From Auanema rhodensis (lineage: Eukaryota; Nematoda; Chromadorea; Rhabditida; Rhabditidae): a stretch of DNA of 64,000 bases. Shown here piece by piece: positions 28,726 to 41,187 of this stretch (the first letter of the stretch is position 1; each line of letters begins with the position of its first letter). The stretch is from contig OZ059894.1 of NCBI GenBank assembly GCA_964057225.1, forward strand, positions 6,111,501-6,175,500, given 5' to 3'. A program made the translations under genes and the position numbers. The notes under the pieces are model-generated. The model did no database searches. It was not told where the DNA came from and saw only the letters and a program-made list of their open reading frames with translations.

Positions 28726-29870
28726 TATACTGAAACAATATTAATTTCAATAGCTCATCTTTGGTTTTTTTGTTGGAAAAGATAAAAATAAGAACAATAA
28801 TGAAGAAAATATGTGAAGTAGCACAATATAATATTTTGTCCTGGACAATGTAGCATATCGGTCTTCACAGAAATTTTTGAAAGTGGCTGGTAATTTTAAC
28901 GTAACTCGATGATGACCTCGTCTTCGAACACTTGAAAATCGGGACAACTATTATAATGGGGATCCAGACAGTAGAATGTCAAAGTCCTTTTTCATATGTA
29001 CTACTAACAATTGAAACATCCAGCTATTACAGCTGAAATAGCTTCAATCTGAAGTCATCAAGAAATTCAATGACGTTTAACAGGCTAAACCTGCCCGAGA
29101 TGTTATGCTTTTTCCAAAAATCATAAGTTCTTATTTATTTCTTGCTTTCCTTCAAAGGTTAACAGGATTATTTAGAAAGTTTCCATATTATAGATTTGTT
29201 GAATAGAATGAATTTGAAAGGTTACGCCCGTCGATCTAAATCTGATTTTTTTTAATTTGGTGTTGAGATTTAAAAATACATACATATGTACATGTATACA
29301 GAAAAATTATCATACTTTCTTGGAATGTGAGCATAGTAAAAAACTTTGATCAAATAGAATTATATTTTTATTTGAAAAACAATCAAAAATTCATTACATA
29401 TATACATCTCTGTATATTGTTTTATGCCTTTATGGTATAACAATCGTAATATAATAGAAACATATAGTTTTTGAATAATCTCAGAGATTAAACTTCGGAA
29501 TAACTACAATGTAGAAAAGTTGTGACAATTAGTTGTCGATTTCTTTTATATTATATTTTATGGTTTTCTTATATTATCTTTTAGCATAACATACTAATTA
29601 TAAAATTTTCATTGTATTCAACATACTATATTTTCATTTAAAAAGGCTGATTTGAATCATTTTTTTTCTCGAATTATTTAAGTGTTGAGTAGTACAATAG
29701 AATTGAAATGTTTTGTAATAAAAACATAAAATTAAAAATCTTGTCATAGTTCTATATCTTCTATTAATCCGAAATATCTGGTTTGGTTCAGAAGTAAGGG
29801 AATTACTCTCGGTGAATCTGTATTAATCCCAAAAGGTAAAGAATAAAATATTTTCATAATCAAACCAACC
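28726..29870. other. Divergent intergenic region
   Basis: AT-rich, no recognised exon. Separates the minus-strand Gly/Tyr-rich gene from the plus-strand secreted gene and presumably holds both promoters. Confidence 0.35.
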
Positions 29871-30576
29871 ATGCTATACAAACTAACGGTTGCCTTCTTT
29901 GTATTCTCTTTCTTTTCGTTAAATCAAGGTTTGTTTTTATACAAACAAATATCATAACATTATCATTTATCGAGGTATCCCATTAAATAACCCGGATGAT
30001 GTAAAACTCTTTGTTAATAAAGTCTTTGATGCAAGTAAAAATCAAAATATAAATCAGTCGTTCACAGGTTTGTTTCTTATCTAACAATTTTCTATTTCTA
30101 TGCTTCCAGTTCATAAAGAGAATAATACAATCATTCTTGATTCTGTGGACATTCCAGATGGTGATAACGTTGATATAGTTAAAGGTTTCTGTTTTAATTA
30201 TTCAAGAGATTTGTTCACAAACATATTCTCGTGTTGTAGTACATGATCAAAGTTCTTTTTTGAAAGGATTTCACTCCTTTATAATTAATATTAATTTTGT
30301 TTCAAACAATAGCAAATGAATAGTCTATTCAATTGACATTTTTCAGTTCTTACGAAGAGAGATAGTACTGATAACAAGGACATCTCAGAAAATAATGATA
30401 GAAAAGCTGAACTATCACTGCATGACGCTAATAATGGCTCCATGAACGTTGTTGTTGGTATATTATATTAAAAAACTTTGTTTTCTTATTAATTAACTAT
30501 TGTAGTTGGAGGAAACAAGCACGTGATTGATAATAATGGAGATGGAATATCCGTATCATCATCTGGAGGATGGTGA
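29871..30576 (+). CDS. Secreted acidic protein of unknown family
   Basis: Five exons, all joined in phase 1 (G before each donor). Exon 1 is MLYKLTVAFFVFSFFSLNQ, a signal peptide. The mature chain continues GIPLNNPDDVKLFVNKVFD, then VHKENNTIILDSVDIPDGDN, VLTKRDSTDNKDISENN, LHDANNGSMNVVV and VGGNKHVIDNNGDGIS, ending SSSGGW at TGA 30574-30576. It is rich in Asn, Asp and Ser, with no Cys and two or three glycosylation sequons. No family is recognised. The consistent intron phase and open frame across five exons support a real gene. Confidence 0.65.
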
Positions 30577-30747
30577 AAAAAGTTTGATCTCGAAAATGTG
30601 GAATAATAAACTTGAAACTTCAAATTTTTTAATCTTTGTACAACAGTTATACAAGCGTAGTTTACAGATAACAATTTGGAAAACATGGCACAAGAATGAC
30701 TTAGTTTTAAAAACAAAATTGTGTTCCATTGATACAAAAAGATCAAA

Positions 30748-32516
30748 TCATTTATTTTCCGAGAGCCAATTATATGACTTTTGAATTTTATCCACAACTT
30801 GCTGAAAAATAATAAAGTTTCAAGAGAGGCAAAGAAAAATAATAACCTTCCAATATTGGTCAGAATTTTGATCTAAATTTCCAGATGATATTGCAGGAAC
30901 TGATGAGGAACCCCTGCAACAAATATAATGTGATGGGTTTTTTTTTCAATTCTTACCAGGTGGGATCAAACGTTTTGAACATTAAATGCAACCGTTTGAT
31001 GTATTCTGCTTCTGGAATTTTTTTAACAATTGATTGATCGATCTCCGAATTGAGCTGTGATTCATCTTGACCAATTTTATCACGACCGGAACACTAAAAT
31101 TAACACAATAATCTGAATTACGAAAATATCTGATGACCTCTACTTCTGACTCATCGTTAGTCGGACTCAGAAACCACGATTGTGCGTTGGACTGTTGAAT
31201 ATTACGAATTATTTCCTCAAATCCGTAGCGTTTCGCCCTAATAATTGCAATTTAGAATTATAAATAGATCAACAATTACTTAACAGGATTATCCAAACTA
31301 TGTCTTCGTTTTGTAGTTCTAGAGCAAAAACTACTTGTTTGGCTAGCAGAGTCATCAGCAAAGGAAAGTCCGTTCTGAAGTAGCCAATCAGATAAGGGAC
31401 GACTCAACATCTGGAAACAATTGATAACAAAAGTATTATTTAGTTGCATACCTTCGCAAATTCACTGCTAACAATTGAAGTTGAATCAGACGACATTTTT
31501 GCATCACTAACAACATCATATGAGCTTGTTTCTGAGACATCTTCAGGCTGAGCGGCAGTTGTCTTAAAATAATGTTTTAACTATTCTACCAAGCAAACTA
31601 ATTTTACTTTTATAACTTCAAACTCTGCCATCAAAGCTGAAATATCAGCATCTAGAGCGACAGCTCCTGAAGGAATTCGTTTAAGCCAACTTTGAACCTT
31701 TAACAAGTGTAACAAATTAGGAATATACGAGATTGCGAATGCTTACAGTGCTTGCTGGAGCTACATGTCCATTTCGCTCAGAGTTTAACGTTCCAAAACG
31801 AAAAACAGACTTATGAGTCATACCAACATCGTCTTCATAATCTTCCATTTCCCGTGGTAAGCTCTCACCAGACTATAATCTTAGTTTCAGAAAAACAAAT
31901 TTAAATTAACAAATTACAGGTGCAAGTTCATTATGAGAGGAAACAGTCTTCAAACAACCGAATGAAGAGATCGATGAACGAAGTTTCATCAAATCTTTTT
32001 CAAATTCAATTCTTCCAACGTCTTTTGGAATATGCTCGAAATGGTTTAATCTGGAAGGTATGAATGAAATTGTTCTAATGAAGATTTATAATTTTACTTC
32101 ATCAAAATATTTACAGCATTTACAGGTAACCCGTCATTCCTTCTAACTGATTCCAAAACTTGCTGACAAGTTCCTGTAAAGAGCAAATTATGGAATCATA
32201 TAATGATTATGCCAACCAATTCCAGTATGAATTTGTTGTTGCTGCTCTGATAAACTATTTTCTTTTAATGACATTAAAACATCTAGTTGATCTAATAGTT
32301 CTTGTTCGCGAGCACGAATCAAAGACAGTTGTTGAGAAATTGATTGAGAAATTTCTTTTCTGATCTGAATAACCAAATTAGCTACGTCCCTTGAAAACGA
32401 CTTACTGAATCCACATTGGCTCTCAACGAAGCTTTAGAAGACGCTACACATGCAGCAGCATTTTCGAGAGTTATAAGCTTTTGGGAAAGCCCAGCCTCAA
32501 CAGATCGATGGTCCAT
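30748..32516 (-). CDS. NCOA4-like protein (ARA70 domain; ferritinophagy receptor family)
   Basis: About ten exons. The ATG at 32514-32516 starts MDHRSVEAGLSQKLITLEN. The coiled coil that follows (IRKEISQSISQQLSLIRARE, EQELLDQLDVLMSLKENSLS, EQQQQIHTGIG) matches the ARA70 domain of nuclear receptor coactivator 4 in order and spacing. So does the segment after it, IEFEKDLMKLRSSISSFGCL, corresponding to the LRQTITTFGSLKT region of human NCOA4. Downstream, MLSRPLSDWLLQNG resembles the human NSPLSEWLI segment that carries the ferritin-binding Trp. Human NCOA4 delivers ferritin to autophagosomes to release iron. The C-terminus has further W/L motifs (QSWFLSP, YNWLSENK) and ends at TGA 30748-30750. 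It lies 416 nt downstream of an aminopeptidase gene on the same strand. Family assignment is from memory of the human sequence; function in this species is inference. Confidence 0.75.
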
Positions 32517-32931
32517 AAGGCTACAAGTAGCAATGTATACGATGACACTGATGAAAAATGTATAAAGCAACTAATTCTGGAAAGGAAAACGAAGAACTGA
32601 CCACCGATAACAATTTGAAAATGTTAGATATGAAAATTGATAAACACAAAATGTCCAATTAATAAAAGAAAGCTTGTTAACTTCAAAACCTTTATGTATT
32701 ACACAAAACATAACCCTGTTCCTATTTAAACCAAAAATAGAGAATCACTTAATTATTGATACAATTGACATATTTTCAAAAATCATTGCCAAATATTAGA
32801 CTAAAGACATGTATTACACTCAAGAATAAGCTTATGGAAGCCACTTCCGTGAGAAAGAAGAACAAGTTTTATTGTCGATGTAGAACCAGACTAAAAAATA
32901 TTGAAGTAAAAACGGCACTTGAGTTGAACAA
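32517..32931. other. Intercistronic gap
   Basis: A 415-nt gap between the aminopeptidase stop and the NCOA4-like start on the minus strand. Open frames here (for example 32756-32983, +) have no recognisable features. A cttgtag site just before the NCOA4-like ATG may be a trans-splice acceptor. Confidence 0.4.
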
Positions 32932-35457
32932 TTACCTTGAGATGAGAGTGATAAGAGGGTTGGGCATACTAACATCTGGGTGATCTCCAGAGCATCCTCC
33001 CATATCGATGTGGGAAAATTTGATAGGATGGCTGCTGTCAGTTCCGTGCTCATTAAGACGAGAGGCCTAAAAGTTGAACTTTATAACTTCATGATTATAA
33101 AATTGTTTTTACCAGGATAAGGAAAGCACCAGGAGTTTGATGTCCTCGGAGTGTTTGAGCACTGGGTTTGGTGTTTCCTTGTCTTAAATCGGCTTGAGGG
33201 CTTTCAGCTTCATGGAAGGCGAAATCCTATAATGTCCAAATGTATTAATTTTACAAAATGTTAATAATACTTCGGGATGAAGTCTGCTGATTTCGATTGG
33301 TTGTCCATATATATCTCCCACTTCCTGAACCTTTCTGGCCCAACCACTTTGTTTAGCTGGTCCATTATCCATAATAGCAGCATAATATCCATAAGATAGA
33401 ATTTCATGGCCAGTCAAAGTAGCGAGAGTCATAAGATGAGGATTAATAGCAGTTAAAGCTTCTTCTTTGGCTTTAGTAAGGGGGTCAAGCATAGTAATGC
33501 GTCCCTCAGCATCAGTGTTGTAAATGTGAATACGTCTGCCGCTTCTAGATGTAATTACTTCATCGCAAGTGTAAGCACGAGCTCCGATACTGTTGCGAAC
33601 CATACACATGTAACCAACAACCTAGATAACATGATTATTCTAAATCAAGCTGTCGCCACCATACCTTAATATTTTTGGGTTTCAGAATTTCTAAGGCCTT
33701 GAAGAATCCGGCCAAAACAGCACTACCATACTTATCACGGCACATACCAAACATATGCCCTCCAGTCTTAAGATCACATCCTCCTATATTAAAAAATGAT
33801 ACAGGGCAAGTGTATTCCTATGAAATACCGGTATCGAGAGTTACACCCTTTCCTACAAGGTAGATAGTATCCTTAACTTCACCTTCACCATTGTATTCCA
33901 ATCGAATGAGTCTGGCCTTTAAAAATAGTTTTTATCAGGTAGGTAGAAAGATAAGCATACTCTATGTTCGGGGACAGTATTGGCACATCTATTAACTGCA
34001 TGCATCAAAGGATACTCTTTTAAAATTACGTCTTGATTATCTTCAACATCCACTTTAACGTGGCCACCGGCGAATGCAGCCTGAAGCAACAGTTTAAATT
34101 CACAAAAATGTGAGGAAAAAAGTATGAAATCTGACAAAAATTTACCTTGACATATTCAGCAACACGAGGAGGAGCCATTCGTTCAGGTCCTTGCTCGCCG
34201 ATATCACGACAAACCGTCATAGCTGCTTCATATGCACTAATAAGTTCGACTAAGTTGGATGTATTGGAGTGCTAAAACTTTTACTAAATTTTAAGAATAA
34301 GCTCTCGAACTAACACTGAGGAATCCCAATGAATCAAGTCTTTGAGTTTTATCTTCTTCTCTAACATTTAATGGAGTATACGCAGGTAGCAAAGCTCCCA
34401 ATGCGGATACTAATTCAGCTTGTGGAAATCGAGGAGTTGGGATAGTTACAAGAAGAGGCGATCGCATGCCCACAGATAAAGCCCTGGAAAAGTCTGTTTA
34501 ATTTTTCATTTTTCATATTTCAAGAATTTCAATCGTTTCAAATAAGAATATGAATCTTAAATTCAAAGTGAGATCAATATACATGAGGGCTTTCTAATTT
34601 TAGTTTTTTTGAACGATTCAAATTGCTAAGGTATAATCACTTTTATGAATTTCACGAAATTCTTCTGTAATTTCATAAACTATAGTCCCATATTTTTGTA
34701 ATAGATCATTAGTCGATGAATTGAAACAAAAAATATAATTGGAACCCTTTTGTACTTTTCAAGAACAGAGATAGCACTCGATAAGAAAACTAATAGTCAT
34801 AAAAGATTAAAAAAATAATTGTATGAAGGAATACTATCTTACAATTTCATTCCATTTTTTCCAGCAGTTTGGAATCGACGAACATCATCGTAATCTCTGG
34901 AAACATTACCTAGAAATGGATACAAATTAAATCAATATAAAAAGCGTAAAAGAACCAGTTCCAGAAAGCACAATTCTTCCAGAAGGTACAATACTCTTGT
35001 CAACAGCAACAAGTGAGGTAGTATTAACACAACCTTGGTGAATCTAAATTTTAAAATTTTTAAATGAAACGGTTAGAATCCAATACATCGGCAAAATTCT
35101 GCACAACTCCTGCCAAACTTGCTGTGTGCTCAAAATTAAGAAGTTGCTTAGAGCAACTCGTTACTAACACAACTCCATCAAAGGCTGCGTCAGCGATTGA
35201 CGATGCCTTGACTAATCGAGTGGAAAGATAATTCATAGTAACTTGAGACAGTAAGCCTGAAAAAAGTAGTTTAATATCAAAAATATAATCAAGGTAAAAT
35301 CGAAAGAGATAAAGGAAACAAAGAAGTGTGGCATGCATTTGGATGAGCTGCATAATATAATGTTAAGACGCCATCAAGAAGTAGTTTATCAAATGAAGAA
35401 ATTGTAGCCAAATCTCCTGAACAAACAAAAAGAGGATTCACAACGGGTGATGGAGAA
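32932..35457 (-). CDS. lap-2: M17 leucine aminopeptidase family protein
   Basis: A cytosolic metallo-aminopeptidase-type protein. The catalytic domain shows the family landmarks: VGKGVTLDTGGCDLKTGGHM (metal-binding Lys and Asp), GMCRDKYGSAVLAG, MCMVRNSIGARAYTCDEV, SRSGRRIHIYNTDAEGRI (the NTDAEGR signature with catalytic Arg), LATLTGHE and QPIEISRLHPE. It ends HIDMGGCSGDHPDVSMPNP and then LITLISR at TAA 32932-32934. About nine exons. The N-terminal domain is present back to SPSPVVNPLFVCSGDLATIS, but no in-frame ATG was found there; a 5' exon above the acceptor at 35458-35460 is probably unresolved. It resembles C. elegans W07G4.4 (lap-2). The downstream same-strand neighbour is the NCOA4-like gene. 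Confidence 0.88.
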
Positions 35458-36096
35458 CTGTAATCGAAGTGACGAAACGGGAAAATGTTTAATGCGCACC
35501 GATAGCATTTGTGTTTGAAGTATTTTAGAAATATAATTCAAAAGATTACTAAAAAAAGCAGGCACTACCCATAAAATAAATATATAAACTTCTTACTACT
35601 CAAAATTTGCAAAAAATATCAAACCTATCGGAGATCCTTCTCTCTCTATATATATATAGATTTATACATGAACATTACATGCATAGAAGGCACGTGATGT
35701 CAAATTGAAAATATAATACGCATTTGCGAGGGGCATTTTATATGTATGCTAAGCCTATTCAATTCTCTTCTACTCTCTCGGCGCCCTAAGGCCTTCCTAA
35801 AACTTAGGAAACTGAATTGAAATCGATAATTCTAAGTATATTATTGTTCAAGTAGAATAGAGAAGATAATAAATTGGTGATTCTGTGTTCAAAAGTCAAC
35901 AGAAAAAGAGTTTATCCTTATTTTAAGAATATTTTCTGGAACAGAAAACTGTGTTTTATTTTCAATTTTTTATATAGTTAAATACGAAACGGAAGTATTA
36001 TATCAATCATTTAACTAAGAAAATTACACAGAAGAGTTTCCTCATTTTTAGTTATTACGATATATTACATGATTGTTTTTAAAATATGCGACAAGA

Positions 36097-36162
<66 letters not shown>

Positions 36163-37148
36163 AAGAAAGGAAAAGAAGGAAAGAGAAGGATATTCAGTAA
36201 CGATCTTGACAATAAATAATAAAATAAATCAGGAAAATGGCATCTTCAGCGAGTGAGGCAACGTCTTAGGTTAGTGAAAGAAATGTTTTCGAAATATGAA
36301 GGAGGAAAGCAATATTCTACGACTGAAGATCACTAAGCTTCTATTAAATAGAAAGAGCTTTTCAATGCTTCTAAATTCGTCTTAGAAATTGATGCTGATG
36401 CACATTTTAAAAGGAATCATCACTGTCTGATTATAATGGAGAGGAAGCATGGTAAAGGGCAATTAGGAAAGACTGTGCCCGTGTTTTATCGAACTTACAG
36501 AGTAACTTTAGGACTCACTTGATGTGGGAAGAAATCTTGTGAAAACTGAAATTAATTTCAAGATAACAGTGTGTCTTCTAGATAGATAAGGAAATAAAAA
36601 CAATATCGCTTGACGTGTTCCACAGTACAGCTAAGAATTGGAAAGGGGAGTCATGTCACTAATAGCTGCTATGAGCCATATTAGGATTAGTAGCATTAAT
36701 AGATAGAAAACGATAAGAACTTTAGCAGGACTTTGCTACTCGTACTTAATTTTTTTCTTCCTGGAGAACTGATATCATATTACGAGGTTACAAGCAAAGA
36801 CTTGTAGTTCTCTCTTAATTTCCCGATAAGACAACCAAGCGGTAAAAGAACAAACATTCAAACTGTTTCTCAAGAAAAATCATGTAAAACAACATAACAA
36901 GAGAAGCAACGAGAAGGTATGACGTTACCTTCACTTCAACAATAATAACGACGGCCTAAATTAGTTTCAGAGATCATGTTTTACTGATCCATCTATCTAT
37001 CATATCAGATTTAAACGTACATATATCATTTTTAAACAGTCTATCAATCATTTTCAGAAATATTTATTATTATGTCTAGAATAAAGAAGTATATTGAATA
37101 TTAGACATCAATGAATATGGCAAGCAACTGATAAAAGTAATATACATA
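35458..37148. other. Intergenic with microsatellites
   Basis: About 1.7 kb upstream of the aminopeptidase, expected to hold its first exon and promoter. It contains short TA runs (about 35648-35660) and a long composite TA/GA microsatellite. No other coding segment was recognised. Confidence 0.4.
36101..36162. repeat. Composite (TA)n(GA)n microsatellite
   Basis: About 22 TA units (36101-36144) run directly into about nine GA units (36145-36162), followed by a purine-rich tract to about 36188. Confidence 0.95.
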
Positions 37149-40100
37149 TTAGTTCGAACACTGATCAGTATTTGACACTCGGATATTGTCGATTGCCAGC
37201 CATTTAAACTTTCGCCATTGAATTGCTTTCAAGTAGAACTAAATAGATAAATTATACTAGATTTTAGCAATACTATATCACCTTTTTTGTTGCTTTTGTC
37301 ATCGAAAATGTCTCTCCTGTCTTCCAATATAATCCTTTTTCGAAAGAAGGTACTGTATACGGGCAATAAAATGGAGAGTTGATACAAATCTGCAAGTCAC
37401 ACGTCAAATTTTATCAACGAAATTTGAGCTTGTTCGTCATTTTAATCATATATTCTAGATCAGTGTAGGTGGATGGAATTAGGCGTTAATCAACGTCATC
37501 TGATTAATTTTAAGGTAAAATAATCAACACCAATTAATCTTATCAAACTAATAGAAAGAAGTATAATATATTTCGTGTGTTATTGCATGCAATTGCAAAA
37601 TCAAATGTAATTTTTAAAAATTCTAATCACTACCTGTAGCGTTATATCGTTTGAGCGACGATATATGTCAAGACTAAGCAAAAAATCAGATTCTAAATTT
37701 AGTACAGGTGATTCCAATATATATGTAGTGATAGAATTATCGTTAGTATCTGTTCCAACGTACAGAAAACCTGAAGCATAAATTTGAACAAATGTATAAT
37801 CTATAGAGCTTATAGCTTATACCTCCATTTGAATCATCGTCACTTTTAATTCCAGTGTGAGGATTACCCACTCTGTCGCTTCCTAAACTCCATTCAGAAG
37901 GTCTAAAAACAGCAAACTGTCATGTATTACTAATGGCTTGTGTTTACTTTATGGTGTCATTCCTATAATTTTTATATCCACAGAAGCTCCCGTCAAATGT
38001 GCAATTAACTAATTGGCAAACATTGATTTTTCGAATTCGTAGGTTTTCTGCTTTGCTATTCTCAAATGGAGACATTCCAGGGGGTCCTAAAATATTATTA
38101 CATCACATGTTAAAGGATGAAAAATCAAAACATTTATCAACGAAAAAACCATGCTTAACCAATTAAGTCGATAAGCCTTTAAAGTACCATATACATAAAA
38201 CTATTCGGAATATTCCATGTAGATTACGGGTAGTATAGGGATTACTTATTTTTGCTCAAAAAATTCTTGTAATATCATTGATATCTTGTTATAGATTTTA
38301 TCTTTTGCTGCGGTTTAATTCCAAAAATATTTTAAATTCTACATACCATCAGAAGAACTCGATGGTGTGAGACTCATGATATTCATATCTACTCCAGTCT
38401 TCGGAATATTTCTTTCTGGGGATAGGGCTTCGCGTTCTAAACATTTAGTTATATAGGAGTCTTCGAAATGGTTGAAGTAACCAAAGTTTGCCACTCCGAG
38501 TTCTGGGTTTTCTTCAGGACGTGTTGGAATTCTTGCAAGTACATCTCCGGTATTATCTGCTGCTGATAACTCTTCTTCGAAGAATGACTCCACTACTTCT
38601 TGTGTAGGTAGAAGAGGATTGGTTTTTGATTCATCGGCTGGAGAAACTTCTTTTTTATTGTCACATGCTTCAGATTCATATGTCAAATTGTCAATAACAA
38701 AAACAGTAGGGTTAATCAGATTTGACACAGTTAATTCAATGTCAAAAAGGGTTGAGTTCGGATGTACTACCTGGACAGTAACCATAGAAGAATCATGATA
38801 CAATATAGGCTAAATGGCTAGTTTAAATTAGCAAAATATCATGAAAAACCTTGGTGCATGATCTAACGCTGTAATCCTGAGTACAAACTTGAAGGCGCAG
38901 ATGAGGGTTACCAACGGTCCAAAATTGGAATTTCAAATTTCCATTATCCCTTTGGCATGTTATTGGAGTTGATAATACAATTTCATTCGAGGGTGGTAGG
39001 CTCTGAAGGTTGAGTTAAGTTGATATATATCAAGGTTTTCCTGTTTCTAACATTTCTTTGAACTAAGCTCAGAAAAGAACCCATTGGTCTGTCAGTTGTA
39101 GTTCTTTGTGCCAATCGAGCAAAAGCCGCAGTCAACTCATCAGTCGGGAAACGAGCAACTTGATAAGAACTAGATGGAGATTTAAACCTGAAACAATGTA
39201 ATAGTACAAAAGGAAGAGTAAAAATTAGATACCGGCACGAGGTTCCTTCCTCAAATGAACAGGTTACAGATTTTTCATTTTGTTCAACATTGGGCAAGAA
39301 TTCCATGCAACTTAAAACCTCATGAATAGTTTGCATATCTGTTGTACACGTTGGTGGATAAGGACCTATAAATTATTTTTCTTCATTATTTCATATAAGT
39401 TAATTGATAAATAATTGTATAAATACATTTATTTATATATTTATATTATTAGATAATACCATTAATGGAGAGTTCTTGACCAAGTTGTTGAAGTGCAGCA
39501 TCGTCAACTGGCGCTCTAGGACCAGTCCCCTTAAGTCCTTATTTAAATAATTAATAAATTGAAAACATTAAATTCTCAAAATGGTTTCTGTCTGAGAATA
39601 ATTCAAAATCGATTTTATTCACCTCCGAACTCTGGATTAAAGTTGGAAAATGGAGTTTTTGTACATTGCCTGGTAATGCTGGGGGTGGTGGAACGTAGCC
39701 GGGATACGGCGTGAATTGTTGAGAAGAATCTCCTATAAACATATTAAATAGAAAAACAAGTCGCATCTAAAAAACCTTCAGAAGATTGCATGGATGTAAG
39801 TTCATTGTCGATAGAATTTGCAACAAGAGGTTCTTGCATATTACCGGATGAATGATGAGATGTTACTCCAGATACTATAACACAGTATTACAGAAACAAC
39901 TAAATATATGATAGACGCAGATAAATACCTAAGTCATTAGACGGCAATGTAAGCAACGGAGAAGACAATTTTTGTTGAGGAACTCCGGCTTGGAAAGGCG
40001 GTTGACACCCATTTACTAAAATATGAGAATTTTAGAAAAAACTACTATAACGTTGAAAAGTTTCCAAAACGTATTGCAATGAAATTAGGGAAAAACATTA

Positions 40101-40156
40101 CCTAGTAATAATCCTACACATCCAAGAATTCCGAGTTTAAATGTAAATGATTTCAT
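37149..40156 (-). CDS. Secreted MAM-like domain protein 1
   Basis: The ATG at 40154-40156 starts a signal peptide (MKSFTFKLGILGCVGLLL). A low-complexity Pro/Ser/Gln region follows (FTPYPGYVPPPPALPG). Then come two divergent MAM-like modules. The first has VTCSFEEGTSCRF, FQFWTVGNPHLRLQVCTQDY and NPTVFVIDNLTYESEAC, the C-terminal pattern typical of MAM (I/V-DN/D-I...C). The second has NCTFDGSFCGYKN, WSLGSDRVGNPHTGI, LESPVLNLESDFLLSLDIYR, CINSPFYCPYTVPSF and KWLAIDNIRVSNTDQCSN, ending TAA at 37149-37151. An acidic spacer separates them. About 14 exons. MAM domains mediate extracellular adhesion; the family name is inferred from Cys and hydrophobic pattern, not a search. A paralogue lies directly upstream. 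Confidence 0.75.
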
Positions 40157-40732
40157 TAACGATTCTAATAAAAAACTTTATTTGAAATATACGTCAAACA
40201 ATGAAGTAAAAGGAACCGTAATGAGAGATAATTTGAACTGGAATGTAGATTTAACAATTATTTTTTGTATAAAATTGATAAGAAATCAAAACAAGTATTT
40301 CTCATTGCATGAATGTTTCAAAAATAAAAGTTAGCTGGTAAGCAATAGACAGACGATTGTACTAACTGAAATTAAGACAGCTCAGATTTGAACGTCTGTC
40401 ATATCGGGAGGTCAGCTATGGAAAAGAAAGGAGGTGAAGGAGATAAGGGCCAAGTAAGAATAGGGTCAAACGATTGGCTGGCAACAACTGATCCATGCAA
40501 TCGGGCCACAGGATACATTCAACGGATTACGAAATGAGCCGTGGACGACGCCAGAGGCAAGATGGTAAGAAGAAGGAAAGGTATAAAATCCTCGAAAGAG
40601 AATGGTATATAAAGAGATGAAAAAGGTTTTGGCGATGACTATGAGCCAAACTAATCCTTCTCTTCCCCTCTTCCATGTCAGCTGAATGGTATTGTGTTAC
40701 TGAAAGTGGTTTCGGACAAAAGTGAGCATGGC
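40157..40732. other. Gap between MAM-like gene 1 and the plus-strand gene
   Basis: No exon was recognised. It should include the promoter of MAM-like gene 1 and the 5' region of the plus-strand gene at 40733. Confidence 0.35.
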
Positions 40733-41187
40733 CGAAGGAAATATAGATGAGGAAATAATAGGAAATGTTTCTTTTTTCTCAGAAAATTCGTCAAATAAAA
40801 CCGTCAATTCGTCTTCAAGGATTATAACATGAGAACTAATTTTTTTCCAGGAGGACGCCTGAGTTTAGTAGAATTTTTAAAACTGTGTATAGTATGCTGG
40901 GTCAAACTACTATACGTGAAGAGAGAAGGGACAAATTAGAAAGATTATCCTGTACTAAACCTAGAGACTCTGACCGCTTTCATCCGTGGTATGGATTACA
41001 TCCTAAACTGTATTTAGGAAGAAGGACGAACAGAGCTAGCTATAGATATCTGGAAGAGAACAATTCTCGGTTGAATATTGTCGAAGAATCCAACATACAT
41101 GTATTTTTGAAGAATTATTCTAGCAACAACTTGCATTGTTCATACGCCATTAGCTTCACAAGCGTTTGTACCTGTTTCAGACTCTAA
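40733..41187 (+). CDS. Small basic protein overlapping the MAM-like gene 2 end
   Basis: Proposed two exons. Exon 1 starts at ATG 40733 (MAEGNIDEEIIGNVSFFSEN) and ends at a gtcttc donor. A 41-nt intron ends with a strong tttttttccag acceptor at about 40851. Exon 2 encodes RTPEFSRIFKTVYSMLGQTT, then IREERRDKLERLSCTKPRD, SDRFHPWYGLHPKLYLGRR and TNRASYRYLEENNSRLN, and stays open to 41187. The 3' end overlaps antisense to the last coding exon of MAM-like gene 2, which stops at 41140-41142; a cryptic donor near 41070 may end this exon earlier. About 140 residues, basic, no domain recognised. Support is the open frame, the consistent splice and a non-random composition; the donor is weak. Confidence 0.45.
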
